From: an uncultured Kiritimatiellota bacterium
GTDB taxonomy: Bacteria > Verrucomicrobiota > Kiritimatiellia > RFP12 > UBA1067
Length of the DNA stretch: 27,793 nt
Assembly (NCBI GenBank): GCA_934654805.1
Contig: CAKUGW010000027.1
Location: 1-27,793, forward strand
Reading direction: 5' to 3'
Shown: positions 7,817 to 16,335 of the stretch, one piece after another
Numbering within the stretch: the first letter of the stretch is position 1
How the letters are laid out: each line of letters begins with the position of its first letter
Notes under the pieces: model-generated
The model's input: the letters and a program-made list of their open reading frames with translations, nothing else
Database searches by the model: none
What the model was told of the DNA's origin: nothing
Made by a program: the position numbers and the translations under genes

Positions 7817-7969
7817 AATCAGGGGGCGCGCGCGGCGCACCTGACGAGGGCACCGGCATTCTTGGGCGTCACGCCTTCGTCGCCAGTGTCCATGCAGAGG
7901 CCATGCGCTCGGCCCCAAACGACAGGCCGCCGCATCCGAACTCCAAAAGCCGCCGTGCAGCATCTTCTT

Positions 7970-9730
7970 CTACCGCATTTCACCCGTCCTGCGCACCGCG
8001 CGGAAGGAACGGAAGGAGGCGCCGGACACGTCGAGTCCCTCGGACAGCGTCTGGAGGTGCAGGTAGGAGAGCCCGGACGGCGGCATCGCCCGTAGGACCG
8101 CCGTGGCGACTTCGCGTCCGTCGCAGGTCAGCGCGGCGCGCCCAGTCTCGCCGTCCCACGTGCACCGCAGCATGTGCCACCCCGCGCCCAGCATCTCCTT
8201 CGTGATCTTCCACGACACCGGCGCACGCGGCGGATTGTACTCGTCGCACGGGTTGATCCAGTGGTCGGCCAGCGTCAGCCGGAAGCCCGCGTCGTCGATG
8301 CGGCAGTCGATCTCCAGCACGCCCGACCGCGCCGCCGGGAAGTTCCAGGCGACCCCCTGCCGATCCGAGACGAGGCGAGGGTCGGGAATGCGGCAGAGCC
8401 TCAGGACCTCGCGGACACTGCCCGTCCCCATGTCCGTGTCGGGGTCGCGCATCAGGACGGCGCCCGGCAGACGGTTCCACGCGCAGTGTCCCGCCCAGCC
8501 GCGCCAGCCGCCCGACAGCGACTTCAGGTAGAGGTGGTTCGAGAGCCCGCCGAGGCCGTGGCGGAAGTCCTCTGTTCGGCCAGTTTCGAGCAACCAGTCG
8601 GGGTCGAGCCGCGCGAGCCGCCGTGCAGACGAGTTCTGTCCGTAGGCGACCAGCACCGTGCCGTCGCGCAGCTCGAGCGCCTGCGTCTGGTGAACGGACT
8701 TGTCGTGCTCGTCGTCCGGGTCGTTGCCGAGCTCCCGGAAGTCCGCCGCGTTGCGCGGCTCGGTTAGGGCAATTTCGCGGAAGCCCCGCCACGTCCGCCC
8801 GTCGTCGTCCGAGATGGCCGCGTGCAGTGCGTCGCGGTTGGTGAAGACCGTCTCCCAGACGCCCGTACGTTCGCCTGCCGAAAGTTCGGGGGACTCCGCC
8901 GCGTCGCGCGTCGGCAGCGGCGCCGTGTTGTTCCAGAAGAACAAAAGTCGCCCATCCTTTAGACGAAAGAGGTACGGCATCGTGTTCGTCGCCCAGAACG
9001 CGGGGTTCTCGCGCGGCTCGCTCCACGTCTCGCCGCCGTCCCGCGACGCGCTGAACGCATGGTGTCCGCTGCTCGTGCGCAGGGCCATGAGCAGCGAGCC
9101 GTCGTGCCGCTCGACGACGGACGGCTCACAGCCGTCGTTATACCAGCGCGGCCGCCGGTCGCCCGGCCCTTGGCGCGGCACGCCCTTCAGCGGCGGCACC
9201 GGGACGTAGCGCCACGTGTCGCCGTCGTCGTCCGACAGCGCGACCGCCGCGCGATAGCACGCGCCGTCCTCGCACCGCACGTCCGAGAACGCCGCAACCC
9301 ACCGTCGCCGCGTCTTCAGCGCGACCAGCTGGCGCAGCTCCTGCCGTCGCCAGCCCATGCGACGGCGTTCGGGACGCGTGTCTCCAGGGCCCGTCTTCGA
9401 GCGGACGAACACCGTCTCGCGTTCAGGCCCCTCGTCAACGAAGAATATCCACTCGTCGCGCCATGGGCTTTTCACCATCGCGCCGACGTCGCCGCGTGCG
9501 GCGACCCGGAACGTCCAGTTCGTCCCCTCGTCCCGCGAGGCGACGTAGACGCGCCGCCGCTCGCCGCCGACGGTCTTCCAGCCGTAGTGGCGGATCTCGC
9601 CGTCCGCCGTCCGACAGAGGTCGCGCACGGCGGCGGCGGGCGGTACGGACACGACCTGCGGGGCTTCCGCCGCCGCGCCGGCGAAGACCGGCAGCCATGC
9701 CAACCCCATGGCAAGCGAACGTCTCTTCAT
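7970..9730 (-). CDS. Secreted BNR/Asp-box (sialidase-fold) protein
   Basis: This 586-aa protein has a signal peptide (MKRRSLAMGLAWLPVFAGAAA) and is exported. Four Asp-boxes mark a six-bladed sialidase-type propeller: SRDEGTNW (65-72), SDDDGDTW (166-173), SRDGGETW (229-236) and SDDDGRTW (307-314). Residues about 450-580 look like a C-terminal jelly-roll domain. Sialidase-superfamily proteins cleave terminal sialic acids or, in related families, other sugars or uronic acids. I could not place a full arginine triad or an RIP motif, so the substrate is uncertain. The ATG at 9730 overlaps the stop of the upstream GH71-like/SASA gene (ATGA) and has AGGAGG before it, so this is the last gene of that operon. 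The strict co-expression with an O-acetylesterase domain fits a role on acetylated sialic or deoxy sugars. Confidence 0.8.
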   Translation of the reverse strand: MKRRSLAMGLAWLPVFAGAAAEAPQVVSVPPAAAVRDLCRTADGEIRHYGWKTVGGERRRVYVASRDEGTNWTFRVAARGDVGAMVKSPWRDEWIFFVDEGPERETVFVRSKTGPGDTRPERRRMGWRRQELRQLVALKTRRRWVAAFSDVRCEDGACYRAAVALSDDDGDTWRYVPVPPLKGVPRQGPGDRRPRWYNDGCEPSVVERHDGSLLMALRTSSGHHAFSASRDGGETWSEPRENPAFWATNTMPYLFRLKDGRLLFFWNNTAPLPTRDAAESPELSAGERTGVWETVFTNRDALHAAISDDDGRTWRGFREIALTEPRNAADFRELGNDPDDEHDKSVHQTQALELRDGTVLVAYGQNSSARRLARLDPDWLLETGRTEDFRHGLGGLSNHLYLKSLSGGWRGWAGHCAWNRLPGAVLMRDPDTDMGTGSVREVLRLCRIPDPRLVSDRQGVAWNFPAARSGVLEIDCRIDDAGFRLTLADHWINPCDEYNPPRAPVSWKITKEMLGAGWHMLRCTWDGETGRAALTCDGREVATAVLRAMPPSGLSYLHLQTLSEGLDVSGASFRSFRAVRRTGEMR

Positions 9731-12700
9731 TCATTTTCCTCCTGTGCGTCAGACAGCCGCTTCGCGAGCGCCGACTTGTCCGGCGGATGGATGTCGGCCG
9801 CGGTCGAGATGTCGGCGGACTTCACGAGCGTGACGTGCGGGATGGCTCCCGCCGCGCGCGCCTGCGCGTCCTGTACCCCATGCCAGCGCGCATCGTCCCG
9901 CGCCGCAAGATCGGCAATCTGCACGAGCGTGAACGGCAGCGCGGCGTCGCGCAGGTCGGCGCGCCACCGTTCGACGAGCGCCCGGAACAGCGGCGCGTAA
10001 TAGCGCGCGCCGCCCGGCCCCGTGTCGCTTTCGCCCTGATACCACACGACACGCGAGAACGAAAACGGCGCGACCGTCTTGAACATCTTCGCATACAGGA
10101 ACCCGGCTCCGTTCCACGCCGCGTAGATCGGGTGCGTGAAGTCGCCGTGCTGGTCGGCTTTCGCGATCTGCCCATCCAGGTCTGTGCAAACGTCTTCCGG
10201 CAGCCAGCTCCGCAAGGCCGACGCACCCTGCGCGCAGACGACCACGCCGACGAACTTGCCCGTCTTCCGCACGCGCTCCAAACCGAACAGGTAGGCGAGC
10301 GTCGACCACCGCGCCGCCTCGCTTGCCGCACACGTCCGCCAGCCGTCGTCGGACGTGAAGTCCATCCCCGGTTCGACGCGCGAGACGGCGAAGCCCCGCA
10401 AACGCGGCTCGTCCACGTAGTCGGTCGGACGGACGCGCGACCGCGCCAACGCGAACTGCATGTTCGACTGCCCCGCCATGAGGTAGACTTCGCCCACGCA
10501 CACGTCCTTCAGCACGCGCGTCTGCCTGCCGAGCGTGACCATCAGCTCGAACGGGCCGCCCGCCGCCCCCGGCGGCAGATCGACCCTCCACCTGCCGCCC
10601 GACGAGACGGCATTCGCCGTCCGTCCGCGAAAGGTCGCCGACACGGCACCGATCCCCGTGCCGAAGATGCGCACGGGCTTGTCTTCCGCGAACACCATCC
10701 CGTCCGTGAAGAGCGGCGCGAGCCGCAGTTCCTCCGTCGCCAGCACGGCGTTCGGATCGCCCGCAAACGCGAGGTCGTGCAGCAGCCCGACGGTCGGGCT
10801 TTCTCCGTTGACGCCGGCGCCGATCGACGGCGAGCAGTTGCCGTAGACGCGCACGGACGGGACGGCACACACACCGACCTCCACGCCATCCACCAACAAC
10901 TTGAACGTCCGCCCGTCATTCACCAGCGTGATCCGCACCCGGCGGCCGCGCGTCAGCGGCGCGGCGGTCTTGGCCTCACAGGCGAACGCCGCCTCGCCCG
11001 TGCCGCCCGCGAACGCGGCGACGAGCCGTCCGTCCGCCGCCAGCGTCAGCGACGGCCCCTCGTTCCAGCCGTTCGGGGACAGGATCGGATGCGCCGCGCC
11101 GTCCGTCGCGAGCGGCGTGAACGCGCACGTCAGGCGGAACGGCCCCATCGGCCATTGGCGTTGCGGCAGTTTCGGACGCAACAGCGGTGCGTTCGAGAAG
11201 TCGAATTTCGCGTGACGAACGGAAAACGGCGAAACGCAAGACGACGAAACGACGCGCGTTTTCTTCACGGGCCACGCCGTCTCCGGCGTCAGGAATTCGC
11301 GCGCATCCGGCATCCCCGACGCGCCGGACGTCCGATCCAGCGTGACGGGCGTTTCGACGACGGCCATCGGAATCGGACGCAACCCCGTCGCGAACGGATG
11401 CCGAACCTTCGACTCGGCAAACGTGCCGTCCGCGAACTCGAACTCGACCCAAAAGTCGTCCGTCGGCGTGGGTTTCGCCGACCAGACAGAGAGGAACAGC
11501 TTGCCGCGCTTCAGCCCAAGTGGCGGCAGGTCGTAGAGCGTGCCGTCCGACGACAGGCGGATCGTCCCCGCGCCGCAGCGAAGCTCCCCGAAGCGCACCA
11601 GGTCTCGCGGCGTGAACGTGCGGACGGCGCGGTTGTCCGTGAACGTGAGCCTTGTCCGCGCCTCCGTCTCGATGCGCGCCGTCAGCTTCATCCACGTTGG
11701 CGTCAGCTGAGAGGTCATCCGCTGCGGTCCCCAGGCGAAGTGCGGCGCACCGTTCGTCTCAAAACTCTTAACGGCGTGCGCAATCCGTCCGTTCGCGATC
11801 TGAAGGTCCAGCCAACCGTCGCCGTTGAAGAAGACGGGCAGAATCGTCTTGCGCACGGGCGTGAACGCCGTTACGGGACGCTCGTTGCGGTAGAGGACCG
11901 CTCGTTTTAGGGAGACCTCGCTCGCGAACGTGCATGTCCCTTCGAGAATCCCATCTTGCCATGCAAGGTCGAACGAACTCATCATCGGGCGGCGGTCATG
12001 GATCGAGACTTTGACCGTCTCGGGGTTCGCGAGCCACCCCGTGAACTGGAAGACCGGCGGCAACGTGACGACGCGCGTCTCGGACGGAAGCCGTACGACG
12101 AACTCGGGCGTCAGGACGTGCGAGGCAGACAGCTTCGTGGTCGGCACGAGCCATTCCGTCCGCGTCCAATCCGCGTCCGCCAGCCGTCGTTCGGACAGGC
12201 CGGCGACGATTTCGCCATTTTCGTCAAGAAGGCGTCCCGCTACCGAGACGACGCCCTTCTCGACCGACGGCAGACGCTGGGCCTCAAACCGCAGCACCGT
12301 GCCGGGGATGTTCTCGCGCAAATAGGCGAAGACGACATCCGTTTTCTCCGCCGGGCGCTCCCCCCGAAAGGCGCGCGCCATCGCTCGCACGATTGCCGGA
12401 TTTCCCGTCGCGAGCCGCCGCGTCTGGAGCGTCGTCTCGTCGTGGTCGTTCCATGTCGTCACGTGCAGCCAACGGGCGTTGTTCAGCGCCTGCGCCGCGT
12501 CGAACCGCCGCTGCAACGTGTCTAATCCGCAAAACGGCTGGTAATAGCTGCAACGTCCCGGCAACCAGCCGCCGTAGTAGCCGGGCCACAGGCATGGCAT
12601 GAACGCCGCGCCGTTCTTCCGGCAGAATGCGTCGGCCTCGCGCATCTCCGTCTCGACGGACTTGAACGGCGTCCGCCCACAGCCCATGATCGAGAAATGG

Positions 12701-13320
12701 AACGCGCCCTCGAACAGGCCGGCGTAGGGCGCGAAAGCCTTTTCGTCGAACGCCGAGAACGGCGTCTCGATGTTGGCGACGACGTGGATCGGCCAGCCCG
12801 CGTCGGCACAGCCCTGGCGAATCGCGCGCCACTCGTCCGGCGTCCATGCGCGGTAGGTGTAGGCGCAGACGACGAAGCGGTCGCCGCACGTCGCGTAGTT
12901 CGGATGCTTCCCGTAGGTCGAGAGCATATGAACAAGCTCCTTCACCTGATGGGCGACGCTCACGCGGCGGTCGAGGCAGATGCCGAACTGGAACGGCGTG
13001 CCCTCGGCAGCCGCGAGGTAGGGGCGCAGATCCCAGAAGGACGTCCGCCCGCCCTCATGTGCCACCATGTCGTTGAAGAACCCGTCCACGCCCTGGTCGA
13101 GCGCGCGCCGGATCTCGTCGCGCAGCGGATTCGTTCCGACATCCGTCTGCGGGAAGTCGTAGACGCGTTGCGACATCTGCGAGGCGTTCTCCGGCACGAA
13201 CCACGGCACATAGTGCGCCCAGACCATCTTGCGGTTCGCCACGTCCGCCGCGCGTGCGGCCCCGCCGCCCCAGGCGAGCGACAGGGCCAACGCCCAAGCT
13301 GTCAGTCCACGGCTTCGCAT
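9727..13320 (-). CDS. Secreted fusion: GH71/GH99-like glycosidase, LamG-like, SASA esterase
   Basis: This 1197-aa exported protein (signal peptide about 1-24) joins two enzyme types. Residues about 30-320 resemble GH71/GH99-like endo-glycosidases: VWAHYVPWF near the start, DQGVDGFFNDM, and HVTTWNDHDET, which matches the GH71 WND signature. Residues 330-700 are beta-rich linker domains. Residues about 720-855 look like a LamG/concanavalin-type sandwich. Residues about 866-1190 are a SASA (sialate O-acetylesterase-like) domain with catalytic Ser952 in GQSNM, VVWYQGESD at 1091-1099, and Asp1176/His1178 in ADIHPPDK. The expected action is deacetylation plus endo-cleavage of the same glycan; the sugar is not determined. 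It starts 6 nt after the stop of the 84-aa gene and overlaps the BNR gene by 4 bp, so it is mid-operon. Confidence 0.85.
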   Translation of the reverse strand: MRSRGLTAWALALSLAWGGGAARAADVANRKMVWAHYVPWFVPENASQMSQRVYDFPQTDVGTNPLRDEIRRALDQGVDGFFNDMVAHEGGRTSFWDLRPYLAAAEGTPFQFGICLDRRVSVAHQVKELVHMLSTYGKHPNYATCGDRFVVCAYTYRAWTPDEWRAIRQGCADAGWPIHVVANIETPFSAFDEKAFAPYAGLFEGAFHFSIMGCGRTPFKSVETEMREADAFCRKNGAAFMPCLWPGYYGGWLPGRCSYYQPFCGLDTLQRRFDAAQALNNARWLHVTTWNDHDETTLQTRRLATGNPAIVRAMARAFRGERPAEKTDVVFAYLRENIPGTVLRFEAQRLPSVEKGVVSVAGRLLDENGEIVAGLSERRLADADWTRTEWLVPTTKLSASHVLTPEFVVRLPSETRVVTLPPVFQFTGWLANPETVKVSIHDRRPMMSSFDLAWQDGILEGTCTFASEVSLKRAVLYRNERPVTAFTPVRKTILPVFFNGDGWLDLQIANGRIAHAVKSFETNGAPHFAWGPQRMTSQLTPTWMKLTARIETEARTRLTFTDNRAVRTFTPRDLVRFGELRCGAGTIRLSSDGTLYDLPPLGLKRGKLFLSVWSAKPTPTDDFWVEFEFADGTFAESKVRHPFATGLRPIPMAVVETPVTLDRTSGASGMPDAREFLTPETAWPVKKTRVVSSSCVSPFSVRHAKFDFSNAPLLRPKLPQRQWPMGPFRLTCAFTPLATDGAAHPILSPNGWNEGPSLTLAADGRLVAAFAGGTGEAAFACEAKTAAPLTRGRRVRITLVNDGRTFKLLVDGVEVGVCAVPSVRVYGNCSPSIGAGVNGESPTVGLLHDLAFAGDPNAVLATEELRLAPLFTDGMVFAEDKPVRIFGTGIGAVSATFRGRTANAVSSGGRWRVDLPPGAAGGPFELMVTLGRQTRVLKDVCVGEVYLMAGQSNMQFALARSRVRPTDYVDEPRLRGFAVSRVEPGMDFTSDDGWRTCAASEAARWSTLAYLFGLERVRKTGKFVGVVVCAQGASALRSWLPEDVCTDLDGQIAKADQHGDFTHPIYAAWNGAGFLYAKMFKTVAPFSFSRVVWYQGESDTGPGGARYYAPLFRALVERWRADLRDAALPFTLVQIADLAARDDARWHGVQDAQARAAGAIPHVTLVKSADISTAADIHPPDKSALAKRLSDAQEENE

Positions 13321-13326
13321 GACGAT

Positions 13327-13581
13327 TCACCAAATGGCGAAGAGAAGCCCCCTGCAGGGCTTCGTGTTGAGGAAGATGCCCGGCCACGGCGACCAGTCCC
13401 AGTCGTCGAGCAGGGTGTCGAGCGGCGACACGTCCGCCGCGACGCCAAGACCGCTAACCGTCGTGTCAAGGGCACAGGCCGCCTCGGAGACGGCGGGCGG
13501 CGGCGGCGGCGGCTCGCGCGTGCCGGCGGACGCGGCGAATGTCGCCGCAACCGCCAACGAAAGGCTAAGAATGCGCTTCAT
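13327..13581 (-). CDS. Small secreted protein with hexaproline
   Basis: This 84-aa product has a clear signal peptide (MKRILSLSLAVAATFAASA, likely cleaved before Gly20). Six consecutive prolines follow at 24-29, encoded by a CCG-type triplet run, and the C-terminal part is rich in Asp and Trp (LDDWDWSPWPGIF), ending LLFAIW. A single Cys lies in each of two segments (residues about 36 and 76). I do not recognise the family. GGAGGGG precedes the ATG by a few bases, and the gene sits between the SUMF1 and GH71-like genes with gaps of 9 and 6 nt, so it is almost certainly expressed with them. It could be a secreted accessory or cell-surface peptide, or the remnant of a longer protein. Confidence 0.6.
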   Translation of the reverse strand: MKRILSLSLAVAATFAASAGTREPPPPPPAVSEAACALDTTVSGLGVAADVSPLDTLLDDWDWSPWPGIFLNTKPCRGLLFAIW

Positions 13582-13590
13582 GTCCCCTCC

Positions 13591-14868
13591 TCAATCCAGA
13601 ATGACGATTGGGCGGAAGCCGTTGTACGGGCGCCGCGCATCCGTCATGCCCTGCGCGCCGTTGTCGATGTAAAGGTTTTTCGAGCGCGCGCCCGAACGGC
13701 AGTCCTTCGCATCGTCTTCCCACGAGCCCCCGCGCAAGACGCGATTCCAGGACGACCCCGACCCAACATTCGGGTTGACGGGATCCGTAGCCTCGGCCGC
13801 ACCGATGTTCTCGATCCGGTCAAACACCCACTCGCGCACATTGCCGTGCATGTCGTAGAAGCCCCAGCCGTTCGGCTTGAACGAGCCGACTTCCGCCACG
13901 CCCGTGCGGTCGCCGAGATTGCCCTTGTAGAGACCCAGTTCGTCCAGATGAGAATCAGTCTCGGAACTTTCCAAATTTGTCGTGCCGTCGTTCAGCGCAC
14001 CCGTCGTGCCCGCGCGGCAGGCGTATTCCCACTGGGCTTCAGTCGGCAGGTCAAACCTGAAGCCCGTCCGCGTGCGGATCTTCTTCAGCCACGTGGCCGT
14101 CTGCGCCGCATTCCCGCCGGGATCCTTGGCCTCGTCATACGGCCATTCGGTGCACGTGCCATGCAGCAGATACCAGCGCATGCCGGAAGCCGGCTGCGCC
14201 GCGCTCTTTCCAGCAGGAATCGCGTCATCCACCAGATAGTATTCGTAGCCGTAGGTAAACTCGTAGACGCACATGTAGAAAGGCTTCGTGAGATGCACCG
14301 TGTGCTGGACTTCGCGCGTCGGGTGGTAGCCGGACTCGTTCGGATGGGCGCCCATGACGAAACCGAGGTCGTCCGTCGGATCGACACGGCGCAGAATCAT
14401 GTGCGTCGTCTTGTAGCGCATGTTGGTCACGCCGCCGGGGACGGCCTCTGCGCTCGTGTAGTAGGAGGCCGGCATCAGGTTGTCGGCATTCGCCGCCTTC
14501 CCCTTGAGAAGGTCGATGACGAGATAGCGCGGCGGCGCGCGCTTCGACCAGGCGGTGACGCGCGCGCGGGCGTTGTCCACCTTGTGGTTCGGCCACGAGC
14601 GGGTGGCCTCCCAGACGATCGTCTTGCCCGCGCCCACCGCGATGACCTTGTTGACGTCACCCGACAGGTTCGCGACTTCGCCTTCCGCGAGCGGAACGCC
14701 GTTCGTCTCGACGGAGAGCGTGACGATCGCGTCCTCGCCCGCGAGGTCGTAGGTGACGGTGACGCGGCGGTCCGCCCCCTGCGTCATGACGACGTTCGAC
14801 ACGTCCGGCGCCGCACACGCGACCGAAGCCGACAGGGCGAACAGCCCCGCAATCAGAGTCCTCTTCAT
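13591..14868 (-). CDS. Secreted SUMF1-fold protein lacking the FGE cysteine pair
   Basis: This 425-aa protein starts with a signal peptide (about 1-19). Residues 20-115 form a beta domain (NVVMTQGADRRVTVTYDL, KTIVWEATRSWPNH) seen in front of SUMF1 domains in PVC bacteria. Residues about 165-423 are a SUMF1 (formylglycine-generating-enzyme-like) domain: FVMGAH, RFDLPTEAQWEYACRAG (271-287), NGWGFYDMHGNVREWV (333-348) and RVLRGGSW (376-383). True formylglycine-generating enzymes use two active-site cysteines after GGS. Here that segment is GGSWEDDAKDC with only Cys390, in the CRSGAR position, so sulfatase-activating chemistry is unlikely. No sulfatase gene is in the window. A structural or ligand-binding role is more likely. 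It is first in its operon; AGAAAGG precedes the ATG. Confidence 0.88.
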   Translation of the reverse strand: MKRTLIAGLFALSASVACAAPDVSNVVMTQGADRRVTVTYDLAGEDAIVTLSVETNGVPLAEGEVANLSGDVNKVIAVGAGKTIVWEATRSWPNHKVDNARARVTAWSKRAPPRYLVIDLLKGKAANADNLMPASYYTSAEAVPGGVTNMRYKTTHMILRRVDPTDDLGFVMGAHPNESGYHPTREVQHTVHLTKPFYMCVYEFTYGYEYYLVDDAIPAGKSAAQPASGMRWYLLHGTCTEWPYDEAKDPGGNAAQTATWLKKIRTRTGFRFDLPTEAQWEYACRAGTTGALNDGTTNLESSETDSHLDELGLYKGNLGDRTGVAEVGSFKPNGWGFYDMHGNVREWVFDRIENIGAAEATDPVNPNVGSGSSWNRVLRGGSWEDDAKDCRSGARSKNLYIDNGAQGMTDARRPYNGFRPIVILD

Positions 14869-14933
14869 TTTTCGTAGCCTTTCTGTTTGAGTGTAATGTG
14901 GACAAGACGCCCTTCGCCTTTTTCACACTTTGT

Positions 14934-14942
14934 ATTATACCA
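14934..14942 (-). promoter_or_regulatory. Promoter of the SUMF1/GH71-like/BNR operon
   Basis: The minus strand reads TTTGGTATAATACAAAG, an extended -10 with hexamer 14934-14939. It implies a leader of about 58 nt before the ATG at 14868, with AGAAAGG at 14879-14885 as ribosome site. No good -35 is seen. Confidence 0.65.
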
Positions 14943-14991
14943 AATTGGCGCGAAAGTAAAGAGACAAATCAAGAACCAAAATAAAGACAGA

Positions 14992-15007
14992 TCAGGAACT
15001 CACCTGA
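14992..15007 (-). terminator. Weak possible terminator of the AAA_14 ATPase gene
   Basis: A 5-bp inverted repeat (TCAGG/CCTGA, 6-nt loop) lies just past the stop at 15019. On the minus strand it is followed by TCTGTCTTTATTTTGG, which is only moderately T-rich. The short stem makes this a weak call. Confidence 0.3.
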
Positions 15008-15018
15008 CGGTCAAGACT

Positions 15019-16224
15019 TCAATAGAGAAACCCGAAGAGCCACAGCGGAATGCGATTTCCGCGACCGACTTCCGTTTCATCGACCGCAAGGTAGCTGCGC
15101 GGGATGCCGGCAATCTGGTCGAAGCCCTTGCCCGCGCCACCGACTTCAAAGAGGTCTTGTCCGTTGGCAAGGAAATCCCCCTTTCGCGGATAGGACAGCT
15201 CGTTGCGCAATCCAACCTGGTTATTGAAAAAGGCTTCGCGAATCGTACCGGTGTCCGGCTCGCTGGACAGCGCGTACATCAGGTTCGGATTGTCGCAGAA
15301 GATCTTGTTGGGCGATCCCAGATGCTTGAGCGATTCCGCGTCTTCCGCCAGAAGCTCCAGCAACCCCGCCCTGCGCAAGGCGTAAAGGACTTTGACGCCG
15401 AGTTTCCGATCCATTTCGAGGTTGCGGCACAAGGCCGTGATGTTGGGCGTCTGCGGCGTTGACGCGGCGAGAATCGTGAGCATGCGCCGCGCCTTGCGCA
15501 CGGTCTCGGGGGTTACGTCTTCAGTCTTCGTCAAGTCAACGTCAAGGACTTGGTTGACGACCTGCAGCAGCCGTTGCGTGAAATGGCTTGGATCCTCGCG
15601 AAAGAACGGATAATAGCCGATTTTCAGGTATCGTTCAAACGCAGGGATGACCTTCAGGCGTGCGCTGATGCGTTCGGCCGTCGCGACATGCTCCTGGAGC
15701 AGCCCGTTCAGCGTCAGGGGTGCAACGTCAAGAAGGCCTTCGAGCTTGAGGTATTCGCGAAAGGAAAGGCCGGACAGCGCGTAGGCCACCTGTCGGCGCG
15801 AGAGGTCGCCTTGTCCTGCGGCAAGCCGCAGGATGGACGAGCCCGTGTAGGCGATGCGCAGCTCCTTGAAATTGTCGTAGAGATTCTTGACGAGACGTTG
15901 CCAATCCGGCAGATAGTGTATTTCGTCAATCAGAATCCGCGTTCCGCCATGTTGCACATGATAATTGACGAGGTCATAGATCTCCAAGGCATTCAGCCAC
16001 AGGTTATCCATCGAGACATACAGGGCTGTCTTGGCTTCGGACGGATTCTCCTTGAGGAACTGCAAGAACATCGTCGTCTTGCCGATACCGCGCGGACCGC
16101 TCAGCGCAAGGAGGCGCACAGACCAGTCAAGTTCAGCCGTCAAATAGCGATGGAACGAGCAGTCCGTTTCGCGGACAAGCTTGTCGGAGATATCATAGAC
16201 AGCCTGAATTGCACGATTATTCAT
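15019..16224 (-). CDS. AAA_14/DUF4143 family ATPase
   Basis: This 401-aa cytoplasmic protein belongs to the large AAA_14 plus DUF4143 family found across gut Bacteroidota and PVC bacteria. Walker A is GPRGIGKTT (43-51), Walker B is RILIDEIHYL (96-105), and YTGSS (126-130) is the sensor-like segment. The C-terminal part (GDFLANGQDLFEVGGAGKGFDQI... to the final IPLWLFGFLY) is the nuclease-like tail of the family; its E-V-G-G core is present. The biological role of these ATPases is not settled, though they are often strain-variable. The ATG at 16224 lacks a good ribosome site. The gene and the AT-rich bases before it have lower GC than neighbours, and it separates the regulator from the SUMF1 operon, which suggests insertion by transfer. 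Confidence 0.9.
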   Translation of the reverse strand: MNNRAIQAVYDISDKLVRETDCSFHRYLTAELDWSVRLLALSGPRGIGKTTMFLQFLKENPSEAKTALYVSMDNLWLNALEIYDLVNYHVQHGGTRILIDEIHYLPDWQRLVKNLYDNFKELRIAYTGSSILRLAAGQGDLSRRQVAYALSGLSFREYLKLEGLLDVAPLTLNGLLQEHVATAERISARLKVIPAFERYLKIGYYPFFREDPSHFTQRLLQVVNQVLDVDLTKTEDVTPETVRKARRMLTILAASTPQTPNITALCRNLEMDRKLGVKVLYALRRAGLLELLAEDAESLKHLGSPNKIFCDNPNLMYALSSEPDTGTIREAFFNNQVGLRNELSYPRKGDFLANGQDLFEVGGAGKGFDQIAGIPRSYLAVDETEVGRGNRIPLWLFGFLY

Positions 16225-16269
16225 TTTATCATCCGTTTTTGATTAGGTTTAAAAACCATATATTTTTCA

Positions 16270-16299
16270 ATAATATAGGGTTTCTGCACCCCATATTAT
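16270..16299 (-). repeat. 12-bp inverted repeat in an AT-rich gap
   Basis: ATAATATAGGGT (16270-16281) and ACCCCATATTAT (16288-16299) are near-perfect inverted copies around a 6-nt loop. The single mismatch is a G-U pair when read as minus-strand RNA. It lies between the end of the regulator gene (16336) and the AAA_14 start (16224). The following minus sequence is TGAAAAATA, not a T-run, so it is not a standard terminator. It could be an operator, an mRNA-stabilising hairpin or the end of an inserted segment. Confidence 0.6.
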
Positions 16300-16335
16300 C
16301 TCATATTCTTCGTCATCCGACAACCCACCCAACGT

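Noticed and set aside
5713..8205. An 830-codon plus-strand frame
   Set aside because: It is antisense to the DUF4954 gene and crosses its promoter and the next gene's end; there is no domain or ribosome site.
14657..14926. GTG-started frame 7 nt after the TATAAT at 14934
   Set aside because: The spacing would suit a leaderless start, but the frame runs out of phase into the SUMF1 gene with no domain. The SUMF1 ATG at 14868 has its own ribosome site.
16250..16299. Intrinsic terminator for the regulator gene
   Set aside because: The hairpin is good but is followed by TGAAAAATA on the minus strand, with no T-run.
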